Under the pieces are notes generated by a model. The model did not search any database. It was given only the letters and a program-made list of their open reading frames with translations, and was not told the origin of the DNA. From contig JAGRGH010000038.1 of NCBI GenBank assembly GCA_020445605.1, forward strand, positions 1-38,905: 38,905 nucleotides of DNA, read 5' to 3'. This document shows, one piece after another, positions 19,945-28,786 of the stretch. The translations under genes and the position numbers were made by a program. Each line of letters opens with the position of its first letter. The first letter of the stretch is position 1. The DNA comes from Chromatiales bacterium (lineage in GTDB: Bacteria > Pseudomonadota > Gammaproteobacteria > JAGRGH01).

Positions 19945-20757
19945 TCAGACGCGGTCGAGCACGCTGAAGGTCTGCTCCGGCGCACCGTCTGCGCCGCGAT
20001 CCAGGAAGCTTGCGGCAAGCCGGAAATCGACCGGCGGCACCAGCGCCGCGCCGTCGGCGAAGGTCGCGAATTCATCGCCGCCCAACACGCGATTGACGGT
20101 GGTCAGATACAGCCGGTCCAGACATCCCTCGCCCAGGAAGGTGTTCAGAACGACTGGGCCGGCCACCACGTAGAGATTGCGCAGCCCGCGTTCGGCCAGC
20201 TGCGCGATCAGCTCGCGTGCCACCACGCGCTGGCCGCCACCGCAGGTCAGCACCGTGAATCCGGCCTGCCTCAGTGCATCCGACCGCGCCGGATCGGCAG
20301 CGGCGCCAGTCGCGACAAACCGCTCGCGCGCATCCGCGCACAGCGCGTCGCTGAGCGGCAGGTCCAGCGAACCGCTGACGACGACCACCGCCGGCTGCGG
20401 CGCGAGACCGTGTTCGACCCGGAACGCGCGCAGGTCATCGAAACCGGCCTCGCTGACCGGCAGCCCGGCCTGTGCGCTGCCCTCGGCAAGTTCGCGCACG
20501 TAGCGGCCCGACACGACGATCGCATCGGCCTGCGCGGCCAGTTCCTGATACAGGCGCCAGTCGCGGGCGTTCGCGATGGTACGCGGCACTCCGAAGCGAC
20601 CCGAAACGGGGTCGCGCAGCGCGATGCGGCCGTCCAGGCTGGTGACGAAATTCGAGTAGACGCGCGCGCCGTCGACGGTGCGTGCGACGGGATGGCTCAG
20701 GTAGAGCCCCGCAAGTGCATGTTCGCGACCCGGATCGGGCCAGAGTTCGGTAACCAC
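19945..20757 (-). CDS. RibD C-terminal/dihydrofolate reductase-fold reductase
   Basis: 270 residues with the RibD_C pattern: NFVTSLDGRIAL near the N-terminus, DAIVVSGRYV, a central VVVVSG strand and a C-terminal NLYVVAGPVVLNTFLGEG segment. The family reduces the ribosyl group of the riboflavin precursor or related substrates with NADPH. There is no deaminase half and no riboflavin genes are nearby, so it may be a standalone enzyme with another substrate. The GTG start at 20757 is the first available after the pilU stop; no better one is visible. Confidence 0.82.
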   Translation of the reverse strand: MVTELWPDPGREHALAGLYLSHPVARTVDGARVYSNFVTSLDGRIALRDPVSGRFGVPRTIANARDWRLYQELAAQADAIVVSGRYVRELAEGSAQAGLPVSEAGFDDLRAFRVEHGLAPQPAVVVVSGSLDLPLSDALCADARERFVATGAAADPARSDALRQAGFTVLTCGGGQRVVARELIAQLAERGLRNLYVVAGPVVLNTFLGEGCLDRLYLTTVNRVLGGDEFATFADGAALVPPVDFRLAASFLDRGADGAPEQTFSVLDRV

Positions 20758-20776
20758 CAGTCGCGGTGTTGCCCGA

Positions 20777-21865
20777 TCAGCCCGCGCCGAACTGCGCCGG
20801 ACCGGCGCCGGTCAGGCGGATGCGCAGCGCGAGGTCCGAGCCGCTGTCGGCGTTGCGCAGTGCCTCTTCCTCGGTGATCAGTCCGCGGCGGAACATCGCG
20901 TACAGCGACTGGTCCATGGTCTGCACCTGGGCGTTGCGCTCCTCTTCCATCGCGCGCGGAATGGCTTCGATGTCGCCCTGCTCGACGAGCTTGCGCAGGC
21001 GCGGCGTCGGCGTCATGACCTCGATCGCCGGGATGCGCCCGCCACCGCGGTGCGGGATCAGTCGCTGGGCGATCAGCGCCACCATGGTCGTCGACAGATC
21101 GCGCAGCACGCGCTCGTGCGCCTCCTCGGGATAGAAGCTGACGATGCGCTGCAGGGCCTGCGCGACGTTGGATGCGTGCAGCGTCGACAACACCAGGTGG
21201 CCGGTCTGCGCGAACGACAGCACGGTCTGCATGGTTTCGGAATCGCGGATCTCGCCGACCAGGATCACGTCCGGCGACTCGCGCATGGCGTTCTTCAGCG
21301 CGTTCGCATACGACAGCGTGTCGAAGCCGATCTCACGCTGGTCGACGACGCTGCGCTTGTGGTCGTGCACGTACTCGATCGGGTCCTCGACGGTGAGGAT
21401 ATGGCTGCACGCACTGGCCGCGCGATGATCGAGCATCGATGCCAGCGTCGTGGACTTGCCGCAGCCCGTCGAGCCGATCACGAGAATCAGCCCGCGCGGC
21501 GCCAACACCAGCTGGTGAAAATACGCCGGCAGATTGAGTTGCTGCACGCTCGGGATGTGGTCGCGCACATGCCGGATCACGATGCTGACCTGGCCGCGCT
21601 GCAGGAATACGTTCACGCGAAAACGGCCGATGCCCGCGCGTTCGAGCGCCAGGTTCATTTCCAGATCGCGCTCGAAGCGCTCGATCTGACGCACGTCCAT
21701 CAGGGACTCGGCAAGTTCGCGAATCCGCTCGGAATCGAACGGCGCATCACCAACCGGCTCCATGCCCTCGTCGCCCTTCAGATGCGGCGCGGCGCCGGCC
21801 GAGAAGAACAGGTCCGCGGCCCCGCGATCGACCATGAGCTTCAGATAGAAATCGAGATTCAGCAT
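20777..21865 (-). CDS. pilU: type IV pilus retraction ATPase, PilU-like
   Basis: A 362-residue secretion-superfamily ATPase. The Walker A motif is GSTGCGKSTT (131-140), an Asp box begins DPIEY (161), the Walker B-like segment is ILVGEIRD (201-208), and the His box is TGHLVLSTLH (221-230). The N-terminus (LKLMVDRGAADLFFSAG) and a C-terminal tail longer than that of PilT favour PilU. In the cytoplasm it works with PilT to depolymerise pili for twitching. No pilT or other pilus gene is adjacent. ATG 21865 is preferred to an in-frame TTG three codons earlier. Confidence 0.92.
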   Translation of the reverse strand: MLNLDFYLKLMVDRGAADLFFSAGAAPHLKGDEGMEPVGDAPFDSERIRELAESLMDVRQIERFERDLEMNLALERAGIGRFRVNVFLQRGQVSIVIRHVRDHIPSVQQLNLPAYFHQLVLAPRGLILVIGSTGCGKSTTLASMLDHRAASACSHILTVEDPIEYVHDHKRSVVDQREIGFDTLSYANALKNAMRESPDVILVGEIRDSETMQTVLSFAQTGHLVLSTLHASNVAQALQRIVSFYPEEAHERVLRDLSTTMVALIAQRLIPHRGGGRIPAIEVMTPTPRLRKLVEQGDIEAIPRAMEEERNAQVQTMDQSLYAMFRRGLITEEEALRNADSGSDLALRIRLTGAGPAQFGAG

Positions 21866-22002
21866 GTCCCCCAACGCTCCCGACAGTCTTCTGCCCGATA
21901 GTAGCAGGACGCCACGAGTTTCACCGTCCCGACCAGCCCCGATGCAGAAGGCTTCGGCAGTCGACGGTCATTCCGGCACGATCCGGTAGACTTGCGCGCC
22001 AC

Positions 22003-22079
22003 GCCCCGATAGCTCAGATGGATAGAGCATCCCCCTCCTAAGGGGAAGGTCGGAGGTTCGAATCCTCCTCGGGGCACCA
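22003..22079 (+). tRNA. tRNA-Arg (anticodon CCT)
   Basis: The full cloverleaf can be drawn: acceptor GCCCCGA with TCGGGGC, D stem GCTC/GAGC, anticodon stem TCCCC/GGGGA with loop CTCCTAA (anticodon CCT at 22037-22039, reading AGG), T stem GGAGG/CCTCC with TTCGAAT, and an encoded CCA end. A TAGACT box followed by a GC-rich discriminator (21987 onward) may be its -10 element, but no convincing -35 is seen. Confidence 0.97.
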
Positions 22080-22103
22080 CCGCCCTGCGCGGCGGCGGCG
22101 GAC

Positions 22104-22868
22104 TCAGCCCACACCCGGCTGCTGCCGCTCGCGCCGACGCCGGCGCAACTGGATGGCGGTCCCGATCGGGCCGGATGCCGCATAGGCTACCGCGACCAGA
22201 AACAGCATCGCCGCCGGCTTGAATGCCACCGCGAAGAACGCCAGTGCGACGACCACCGCGAACACGAACGGCACGCGATCGCGGAAATCGAAATCCTTGA
22301 AGCTGCGATAGCGCAGGCGACTGACCATCAGCAGCGCGGCGATGACCGTGACCACCATCGCGACCCAGCGCATGTCCAGCGGCGCCAGTTCGTACTCCGT
22401 CGCGAACCAGATCAGACCGGCAACCGTCGCTGCCGCGGCCGGGCTCGCCAGGCCCTGGAAATAGCGCTTGTCCGCGACGCCGAGCTGGGTGTTGAACCGC
22501 GCCAGACGCAGGGCCGCGCAGGCCGTGTACAGAAACGCGGGCGGCCAGCCGAACTTGCCGAAGCTCGACAGCGACCAGACATAGACCACCATCGCCGGCG
22601 CGATGCCGAACGAGACCATGTCGGCAAGGCTGTCGTACTCGGCGCCGAAGTCACTCTGCGTGCCGGTCAGGCGCGCGATGCGTCCGTCCAGCCCGTCGAG
22701 CACCATCGCGATGAAAATCGCGATCGCGGCCTCCTCGAACCGGTGGTTGATCGCGCTGACCACGGCGAAAAAACCCGCGAACAGGGCCGCGGTGGTGAAA
22801 AGGTTGGGCAGCAGGTAGATACCGCGCCGGCGGCGGCGTTTCGGGGAATTGTCGGCTTCAGTGGCCAT
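22104..22868 (-). CDS. pssA: CDP-diacylglycerol-serine O-phosphatidyltransferase
   Basis: A 254-residue integral membrane protein with about seven hydrophobic segments. The CDP-alcohol phosphatidyltransferase signature is complete: Asp61-Gly62, Ala65-Arg66, Gly75, Asp79 and Asp83. The sequence start (YLLPNLFTTAALFAGF) is typical of type II (Bacillus-like) PssA. It makes phosphatidylserine. It lies downstream of the PSD-family gene and the ilv genes, a common order in beta- and gammaproteobacteria. The neighbouring PSD homologue looks inactive, so conversion to phosphatidylethanolamine may rely on another gene. Confidence 0.94.
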   Translation of the reverse strand: MATEADNSPKRRRRRGIYLLPNLFTTAALFAGFFAVVSAINHRFEEAAIAIFIAMVLDGLDGRIARLTGTQSDFGAEYDSLADMVSFGIAPAMVVYVWSLSSFGKFGWPPAFLYTACAALRLARFNTQLGVADKRYFQGLASPAAAATVAGLIWFATEYELAPLDMRWVAMVVTVIAALLMVSRLRYRSFKDFDFRDRVPFVFAVVVALAFFAVAFKPAAMLFLVAVAYAASGPIGTAIQLRRRRRERQQPGVG

Positions 22869-22933
22869 CGGGCATTGTCACCGTGCTGACGCGACGCGGG
22901 CGTTGATCTTATCCCATGGCGCCGGCGCGCGGC

Positions 22934-23566
22934 TCAGCGGTCACTGAAGGTCGCCAGCAAGGTGCTGCCGGCATGCACCCGCGCGCGCGGCCCGACGCGC
23001 AGCTTTGCGCTTGTCGGCACCACCACTTCGATGCACGCGCCGACCCCGGGGTGCCCGCAGCGCTGCCCCTGACCGATCCGGTCGCCGACACTGAACGGAA
23101 AATCACCGCTGAAGTTCGCGAAACCGCGATGAATCACGAGCAGGCAGTCGTCGCCCTCGTCGGTGCGCATGCGCAGGGCGACGGCATCGGTGCAGTCCGG
23201 GCCGGTCCGGTCGCCCTTCTGCGACCAAACATCGACAAGCTGTCCCTCCACGGGGCTGCGCAGGGTATAGGCGCCGAGTATCCGGCGATGCATGACCATG
23301 CGCGTGACATTCGTCTCGAGGTGGGCATTCTGCTCACTGACGATGTTGGTCACCCGGCCGTCGACCGGGGCGACCACGCCCAGCGGTTCCGGGGGAACCT
23401 CGCGGTTCGGGTCGCGAAAAACCCATGCGCCCAGCGTGCCGAGCGCCAGCGCCGCGGCGACGATCCACCACGCGTGCCAGTAGAACGCGCCGATGGCCAC
23501 GGCGAGGCCAAGCGAAAACAGCCAGCGCCCGGGCGGGGCGACGAACTGCCGCATGCCTCCGACCAC
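22934..23566 (-). CDS. phosphatidylserine decarboxylase-family protein, catalytic residues missing
   Basis: 210 residues of the short PSD type: two hydrophobic N-terminal segments (about 14-48), then VFRDPNREVP and VVAPVDGRV. Short PSDs cleave themselves at a Gly-Ser in a motif like FGSRVDVYLP to form a pyruvoyl group; the aligned segment here is VGACIEVVVP, with Ala178 replacing the serine. The histidine of the VHxxRSP motif is also replaced (AYTLRSP, Tyr100). These losses, read directly from the codons, suggest that it cannot act as a normal decarboxylase. The GTG at 23566 has CGGAG eight bases upstream; ATG 23554 is the alternative. It sits between ilvC and pssA, where an active psd usually lies. 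Confidence 0.8.
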   Translation of the reverse strand: MVGGMRQFVAPPGRWLFSLGLAVAIGAFYWHAWWIVAAALALGTLGAWVFRDPNREVPPEPLGVVAPVDGRVTNIVSEQNAHLETNVTRMVMHRRILGAYTLRSPVEGQLVDVWSQKGDRTGPDCTDAVALRMRTDEGDDCLLVIHRGFANFSGDFPFSVGDRIGQGQRCGHPGVGACIEVVVPTSAKLRVGPRARVHAGSTLLATFSDR

Positions 23567-23603
23567 GCGACGGCTCCGGCTGCCGCGACCGTTCCTGAGG
23601 AAA

Positions 23604-24641
<1,038 letters not shown>

Positions 24642-24655
24642 TCAGAAACAGGGCC

Positions 24656-24673
24656 GGCGACCACCCGGTCGCC
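24656..24673 (-). promoter_or_regulatory. hairpin between ilvH and ilvC
   Basis: GGCGACC/GGTCGCC form a perfect 7-bp stem with a 4-base loop in the 77-bp gap. There is no T-run, so it is more likely an mRNA processing or stability element than a terminator. Confidence 0.5.
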
Positions 24674-24697
24674 AGCGGGAAGGTGTGCCCGGGCAGT

Positions 24698-25189
24698 TCA
24701 GTCGGACAGGGCCCCGGGTCCGCGACCGATGGCGGACGGCCCCGAGCGGACGACCTCGACGATCAGCTTCGTGTCGACCGCCTCGATGAAGGCATCGAGC
24801 TTGTCGGAGGTGCCGGTCAGTTCGATCGTGTAGCTCGAATCGGTCACGTCGATGATGCGCGCGCGGAAGATGTCCGCAAGGCGTTTGAGTTCCTCGCGCT
24901 GCTCGCCGCTCGCCCGGACCTTGATCAGCAGCATCTCGCGTTCAAGGTGCGGGCCTTCGGAGAGGTCCTTGACCTTGACCACATCGATGAGCTTGTTGGT
25001 CTGCTTGATGATCTGCTCGATGACCTCGTCGCTGCCGGTCGTGACCAGGGTCATGCGCGAGAGCGTGCGGTCCTCGGTCGGCGCGACGGCCAGAGACTCA
25101 ATGTTGTAGCCGCGCGCGGAAAACAGGCTCGCGACACGCGACAGCGCGCCGGACTCGTTCTCGAGCAGGATCGAGATGATGTGACGCAT
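24698..25189 (-). CDS. ilvH: acetolactate synthase small (regulatory) subunit
   Basis: 163 residues with an N-terminal ACT domain (MRHIISILLENESGALSRV, then ARGYNIESLAV) and the C-terminal ALS_ss region. It binds IlvB and gives valine feedback inhibition in known homologues. The ATG overlaps the ilvB stop by one base (TGATG), which points to coupled translation and equal subunit output. A much longer open frame exists on this strand, but only because it continues as a shadow inside ilvB. Confidence 0.97.
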   Translation of the reverse strand: MRHIISILLENESGALSRVASLFSARGYNIESLAVAPTEDRTLSRMTLVTTGSDEVIEQIIKQTNKLIDVVKVKDLSEGPHLEREMLLIKVRASGEQREELKRLADIFRARIIDVTDSSYTIELTGTSDKLDAFIEAVDTKLIVEVVRSGPSAIGRGPGALSD

Positions 25190-26919
25190 CAGGCAAGCTC
25201 CCGATCGGTCGAAATATACGGGGACATGCGCATTTCGTGGTGGCTCTTGCCGGCCTCGATCATCGGGTAGACATTTTCGGCCGCGTCGGTCACGACATCC
25301 AGAAACACCAGTTCCTTCTTGCGCGCGAAGGTCTCGGCGATCGCGGCATCCAGATCGCCGGGCTTCTCCACGCGCAGACCGACATGCCCAAACGAACGCG
25401 CGAGCTCCGCAAAGTCCGGCAACGCGTCCATGTAGGAGTGCGAATAGCGGCCCTCGTAGATGAACTCCTGCCACTGCCGCACCATGCCCATGTAGCGGTT
25501 GTTCAGCATGACGATTTTGATCGGCAGGCCGTACTGGCGACAGGTCGAAAGTTCCTGGATGCACATCAGGATCGACGCCTCGCCGGTCACACACGCAACC
25601 GTTGCATCGGGATGCGCAAGCTGCACGCCCATGGCCGCCGGCAGCCCAAAGCCCATCGTGCCCAGCCCGCCGGAGTTGATCCAGCGACGCGGCTTGTCGA
25701 ACGGATAGAACTGCGCGGCCCACATCTGGTGCTGACCGACGTCGGAGGTCACGAACGCATCGCCATTGGTCGCGCGATACAGCGCCTGGATCGCCGCCTG
25801 TGGCTTGATCTTCGACGCGCTGCGGTCGTAGGCGAGACAGTCGATCGCACGCCAGTCCTCGATCTGCTTCCACCACTTGCGCAGCGCGATCTCGTTCGGC
25901 TTGCGGCCGGAGTCGGCGAGCTTCTTGAGCAGCGCCTTGAGCACCTCGTCGACCTCGCCGACGATCGGCACGTCCACGCGCACGTTCTTGGAGATCGACG
26001 CCGGGTCGACGTCCACGTGAATGATCTTCGCGTGCGGACAGAACGTGGCAACCTTGCCGGTCACGCGATCGTCGAAGCGCGCGCCGATGGCGACCAGCAC
26101 GTCGCACTCGTGCATCGCCATGTTCGCCTCATAGGTGCCGTGCATGCCGAGCATGCCGAGGTTCAGTGCATCGGTGCCCGGATACGCGCCGAGCCCCATG
26201 AGGGTCTGCGTGATCGGGTAGCCGAGCCCGCGCACGAGTTCGCGCAGCCGCGCCGAGCCATCGCCCAGCACAACGCCGCCGCCGGTGTAGATCACCGGCC
26301 GTTCGGCAGCCAGGATCAGCTCGATTGCGTGATCAACCGCGTCCGCATCGGGCCTCGACGGCGGCTGGTAGGAGCGCATCTTCAGGCGCTTCGGGTACTT
26401 GTATTCGATCTTGACGTTCGGATCGGTCACGTCCTTCGGGATGTCCACGACCACCGGGCCCGGCCGACCGGTCGTGGCGATGAAGAACGCCTTGCGCAGG
26501 GTCTCGGCGAGGTCTTCCACCCGCTTGACCAGAAAATTGTGCTTCACGCAGGGGCGCGTGATGCCGACCGTGTCGACCTCCTGGAAGGCATCGGAGCCGA
26601 CCATGGGCAGGGGCACCTGGCCGGTGATGACCACCATCGGGATGGAGTCCAGATGGGCCGTCGCGATGCCGGTCACGGCATTGGTCGCGCCCGGCCCGGA
26701 GGTCACCAGGACCACGCCGGGCTTGCCGGTCGCGCGCGCGTAGCCGTCGGCCGCATGCGTGGCCCCCTGCTCGTGACGCACCAGGATGTGCTGGACCTTG
26801 TCCTGGCTGAACAGCGCATCGTAGATGTGCAGGACTGCCCCGCCGGGATAGCCGAACACATACTCGACGCCTTCGTCTTTAAGCGCCTGAACGAGGATTT
26901 CACCGCCGCTGAGCTTCAT
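25189..26919 (-). CDS. ilvB: acetolactate synthase large (catalytic) subunit
   Basis: A 576-residue thiamine diphosphate and FAD enzyme condensing pyruvate to acetolactate or acetohydroxybutyrate. The catalytic glutamate is Glu50 in VRHEQGATHAADGYAR. The diphosphate motif runs from TGEASILM to LNNRYMGM, with Glu where the motif usually has Asp; related enzymes with GEGS are known, so activity is likely. The ATG at 26919 has AGGTG upstream. It is the first gene of ilvB-ilvH-ilvC. No leader peptide or attenuator is evident in the 161-bp divergent gap, and no convincing promoter was found there for this strand. Confidence 0.97.
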   Translation of the reverse strand: MKLSGGEILVQALKDEGVEYVFGYPGGAVLHIYDALFSQDKVQHILVRHEQGATHAADGYARATGKPGVVLVTSGPGATNAVTGIATAHLDSIPMVVITGQVPLPMVGSDAFQEVDTVGITRPCVKHNFLVKRVEDLAETLRKAFFIATTGRPGPVVVDIPKDVTDPNVKIEYKYPKRLKMRSYQPPSRPDADAVDHAIELILAAERPVIYTGGGVVLGDGSARLRELVRGLGYPITQTLMGLGAYPGTDALNLGMLGMHGTYEANMAMHECDVLVAIGARFDDRVTGKVATFCPHAKIIHVDVDPASISKNVRVDVPIVGEVDEVLKALLKKLADSGRKPNEIALRKWWKQIEDWRAIDCLAYDRSASKIKPQAAIQALYRATNGDAFVTSDVGQHQMWAAQFYPFDKPRRWINSGGLGTMGFGLPAAMGVQLAHPDATVACVTGEASILMCIQELSTCRQYGLPIKIVMLNNRYMGMVRQWQEFIYEGRYSHSYMDALPDFAELARSFGHVGLRVEKPGDLDAAIAETFARKKELVFLDVVTDAAENVYPMIEAGKSHHEMRMSPYISTDRELA

Positions 26920-27023
26920 TTCGCACCTGTCCCGCGGGCCACCGATGGCCGTCGCTGCACTGCAATATCAGAACAGGCTAAAGTACTGAGCCGCATGACC
27001 AAAAGCAACAGCCTGCGCGCAGG

Positions 27024-27053
27024 TTGGCGCTTCCCGGGGCGTTTTCCCATAAT
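27024..27053 (+). promoter_or_regulatory. candidate sigma-70 promoter of the DUF4124 gene
   Basis: TTGGCG (27024-27029) and CATAAT (27048-27053) are 18 bp apart, and the ATG follows 27 bp later. A 12-bp palindrome CCTGCGCGCAGG (27012-27023) abuts the -35 box and could be an operator. Confidence 0.55.
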
Positions 27054-27080
27054 GAGAGCCCGTTCAATTGCCTGAAGACC

Positions 27081-27536
27081 ATGATGTCGCGCCTACTCGT
27101 CGCCGTTGCGCTGGCCGCCGCGCTGAACCCCGCCGCGCTGGCCAGGACCTATAAATACCTCGACGAGCAGGGTCGAACCGTGTATTCGCAGGTGCCCCCG
27201 GCCCACGGCACCGCCCCGGCGGAGGTCGTCGCGCCCCCGCCGCCGCCGGCCGTGGACCCGGATGAGGCGCGCGCCCGGCTCGATGCCATGCGCCAGCGCC
27301 TCGACGACGCGGCCGAGGACCGGGAACTGGCGAAGCAGAAGGCCGACGACGAACGCCGCCAGGCCGAACTCGAGGCAAACAACTGCCGCATCGCCCGCTC
27401 GAACCTCGCGAACCTGAACGCGCTCGGCGCGCGGCGGGTGCGCGACGCCGACGGCAGCTACCGGCGCCTGACCGAACCCGAACGCATCGAGCGCATCGCG
27501 AAGGCCGAGGCCGAGGTCGCGAACTACTGCAAATGA
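27081..27536 (+). CDS. DUF4124-domain exported protein
   Basis: 151 residues: a signal peptide (about 1-21, ending PAALA before RTYKY), then the DUF4124 core (YKYLDEQGRTVYSQVPP), a Pro stretch, and an Ala/Glu/Arg-rich helix likely to be a coiled coil (about 70-110), ending with two Cys-containing segments. DUF4124 proteins are common small periplasmic proteins of unknown function in Proteobacteria. The start at 27081 is the first ATG of a tandem pair. It is divergent from ilvB. Confidence 0.85.
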   Translation: MMSRLLVAVALAAALNPAALARTYKYLDEQGRTVYSQVPPAHGTAPAEVVAPPPPPAVDPDEARARLDAMRQRLDDAAEDRELAKQKADDERRQAELEANNCRIARSNLANLNALGARRVRDADGSYRRLTEPERIERIAKAEAEVANYCK

Positions 27537-27556
27537 GCTGCGCGGCGCGTTGACTT

Positions 27557-27817
27557 GTGGGCCAAGTGGAAAGCTCTGTGACACTCAGCCGCACCACAAG
27601 CATTGTGGGCGAGGCGCAGTCCGCCGGGAATGGCAGGCCCTTTCCAAGGACTGCAACACCGCCCACAATGCTTGTGGTGCGGCCCTTCGGGAGCCACTGT
27701 GCGAGCGCGGCTCTGTGTTGCGCTTCTTGCCAAGGGCGGGCCATTGCCTGCGAAACGCGCCTTGATTCGCACTCGCACTGGGGCTCTGAGTGTTACAGAA
27801 CTTTCCACTTGGCCCAC
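27557..27817. mobile_element. MITE-like element with 32-bp terminal inverted repeats
   Basis: The ends 27557-27588 and 27786-27817 are inverted copies matching at 30 of 32 bases; they begin GTGGGCCAAGTGGAAAG. Just inside the left end lies a perfect 23-bp inverted repeat pair (27589-27611 and 27660-27682). A 48-bp segment (27612-27659) has an inverted, diverged copy at 27715-27762 (36 of 48 by my count, no gaps). No coding frame of a transposase is present. No clear target-site duplication is visible. It fills most of the 335 bp between the DUF4124 and tautomerase genes. Confidence 0.75.
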
Positions 27818-27871
27818 CAGGCGCGCCCGCCCACCGTCCGGCTGACCACTGACCACGGAGCCCCCTGAACC

Positions 27872-28216
27872 ATGCCGCTGCTGACCATCCTGACCAACGT
27901 CGATCTTCCGGCCGAACGCCGCCAGGACATTGCCGATGAGGCAAGCAAACTCGTCGCCGAACTCCTCGGCAAACCCGAGAGCTACGTCATGATCGCCCTC
28001 TCGCACAACCCGGACATGCGCTTCGCCGGCAGCAACGACGCACTCGCCTACCTGGAACTCAAGAGCATCGACCTGCCGCAGCAGGACACCACGCGACTGT
28101 CCGATGAACTGTGCACCTTCATCGAAAACCGCATGGACGTCGATCCCTCACGCGTGTACATCGAGTTCGCCGACGCCGAACGTCATATGTGGGGCTGGTC
28201 GAACGCAACGTTCTAG
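27872..28216 (+). CDS. MIF-like tautomerase
   Basis: 114 residues of the macrophage migration inhibitory factor/phenylpyruvate tautomerase family. The catalytic N-terminal proline follows the initiator Met (MPLLTI), the middle has YVMIALSHNPDMRFAG, and the C-terminus keeps RVYIEFADAERHMWGW. The length is standard for the trimeric fold. The physiological substrate in bacteria is unknown. The sequence GAACGCAACGTTC at the end of the gene forms a small hairpin, the first of the series that follows. Confidence 0.88.
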   Translation: MPLLTILTNVDLPAERRQDIADEASKLVAELLGKPESYVMIALSHNPDMRFAGSNDALAYLELKSIDLPQQDTTRLSDELCTFIENRMDVDPSRVYIEFADAERHMWGWSNATF

Positions 28217-28222
28217 CGCGCT

Positions 28223-28372
28223 GTTGAAATTCTCTTTTCAACCGCCGAATGCCGCGAGACAGGGAGGTCTCGCCCGAAAATCGAACACACAAGTGTTTAA
28301 TTTTCGTGAGCAACCGAAAACCGCGCTTATCGGTTGCGATGTTGAAAACGCCATGGAGGGGCCTTTTTCAAC
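28223..28372. repeat. cluster of five consecutive hairpins
   Basis: Five dyads stand in a row: GTTGAAA/TTTCAAC (28223-28242), GCGAGAC/GTCTCGC (28254-28273), a nested CGAAAAT + AACAC stem (28275-28306), GCAACCG/CGGTTGC (28310-28337) and GTTGAAAA/TTTTCAAC (28341-28372). The first and last share the GTTGAAA arm, so they could also pair with each other and bracket the whole segment. It lies in the 316-bp gap between the tautomerase gene and the small membrane protein. The rest of that gap (28373-28532) shows nothing clear beyond a small CCCCG/CGGGG dyad. Confidence 0.8.
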
Positions 28373-28532
28373 GATCTGCCAGGGCATTGGTCGGTGGGCG
28401 ACACCCGGCCCCGACGCGGGGAGCGCACCCCGCACTGATATGAATTGACCGAACGATTGCGTGACGCGGTCGTGCGAATTCTCAAGCAGCCTCCGCCAAA
28501 CTGATGGCTCCGGCAGACAACCCGAAGGTCTC

Positions 28533-28745
28533 ATGAGCGGTTGGCTCAAGCTGTTTGTTCTCGCCGCGGTGTTCGCCGCGATCCTTTGGTTCCTGCTCAG
28601 CATGAGCAGTGACAAGCCCGCTTCCGTTCGGCCGGACGCACGGCCGCAGGCGTCATCGGAAACGACCGACGCCGACCACGACGCCTGGTCGAAGGAAGAC
28701 CGCGCGATCTGGCGCGACAAGATCAACCAGCGTCTCGCGCGCTGA
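28533..28745 (+). CDS. small single-pass membrane protein
   Basis: 70 residues: MSGWLKLFVLAAVFAAILWF is a membrane helix at the N-terminus, followed by a polar tail rich in Asp, Ala and Arg (WSKEDRAIWRDKINQRLAR). I do not recognise a family. The ATG at 28533 has CGAAGG upstream at a short but workable distance and begins right at the helix; a longer open frame upstream lacks a good start. It converges on the metallo-beta-lactamase gene. Confidence 0.6.
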   Translation: MSGWLKLFVLAAVFAAILWFLLSMSSDKPASVRPDARPQASSETTDADHDAWSKEDRAIWRDKINQRLAR

Positions 28746-28786
28746 ACCGGCGACGGCGGGACCGCCGGCACAGTGCGCAGCGCCAA

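Noticed and set aside
25190-26107. Upstream extension of the ilvH frame into ilvB
   Set aside because: The Arg-rich extension is the out-of-frame shadow of ilvB; the family N-terminus MRHIISILLENE begins at 25189 with a TGATG coupling.
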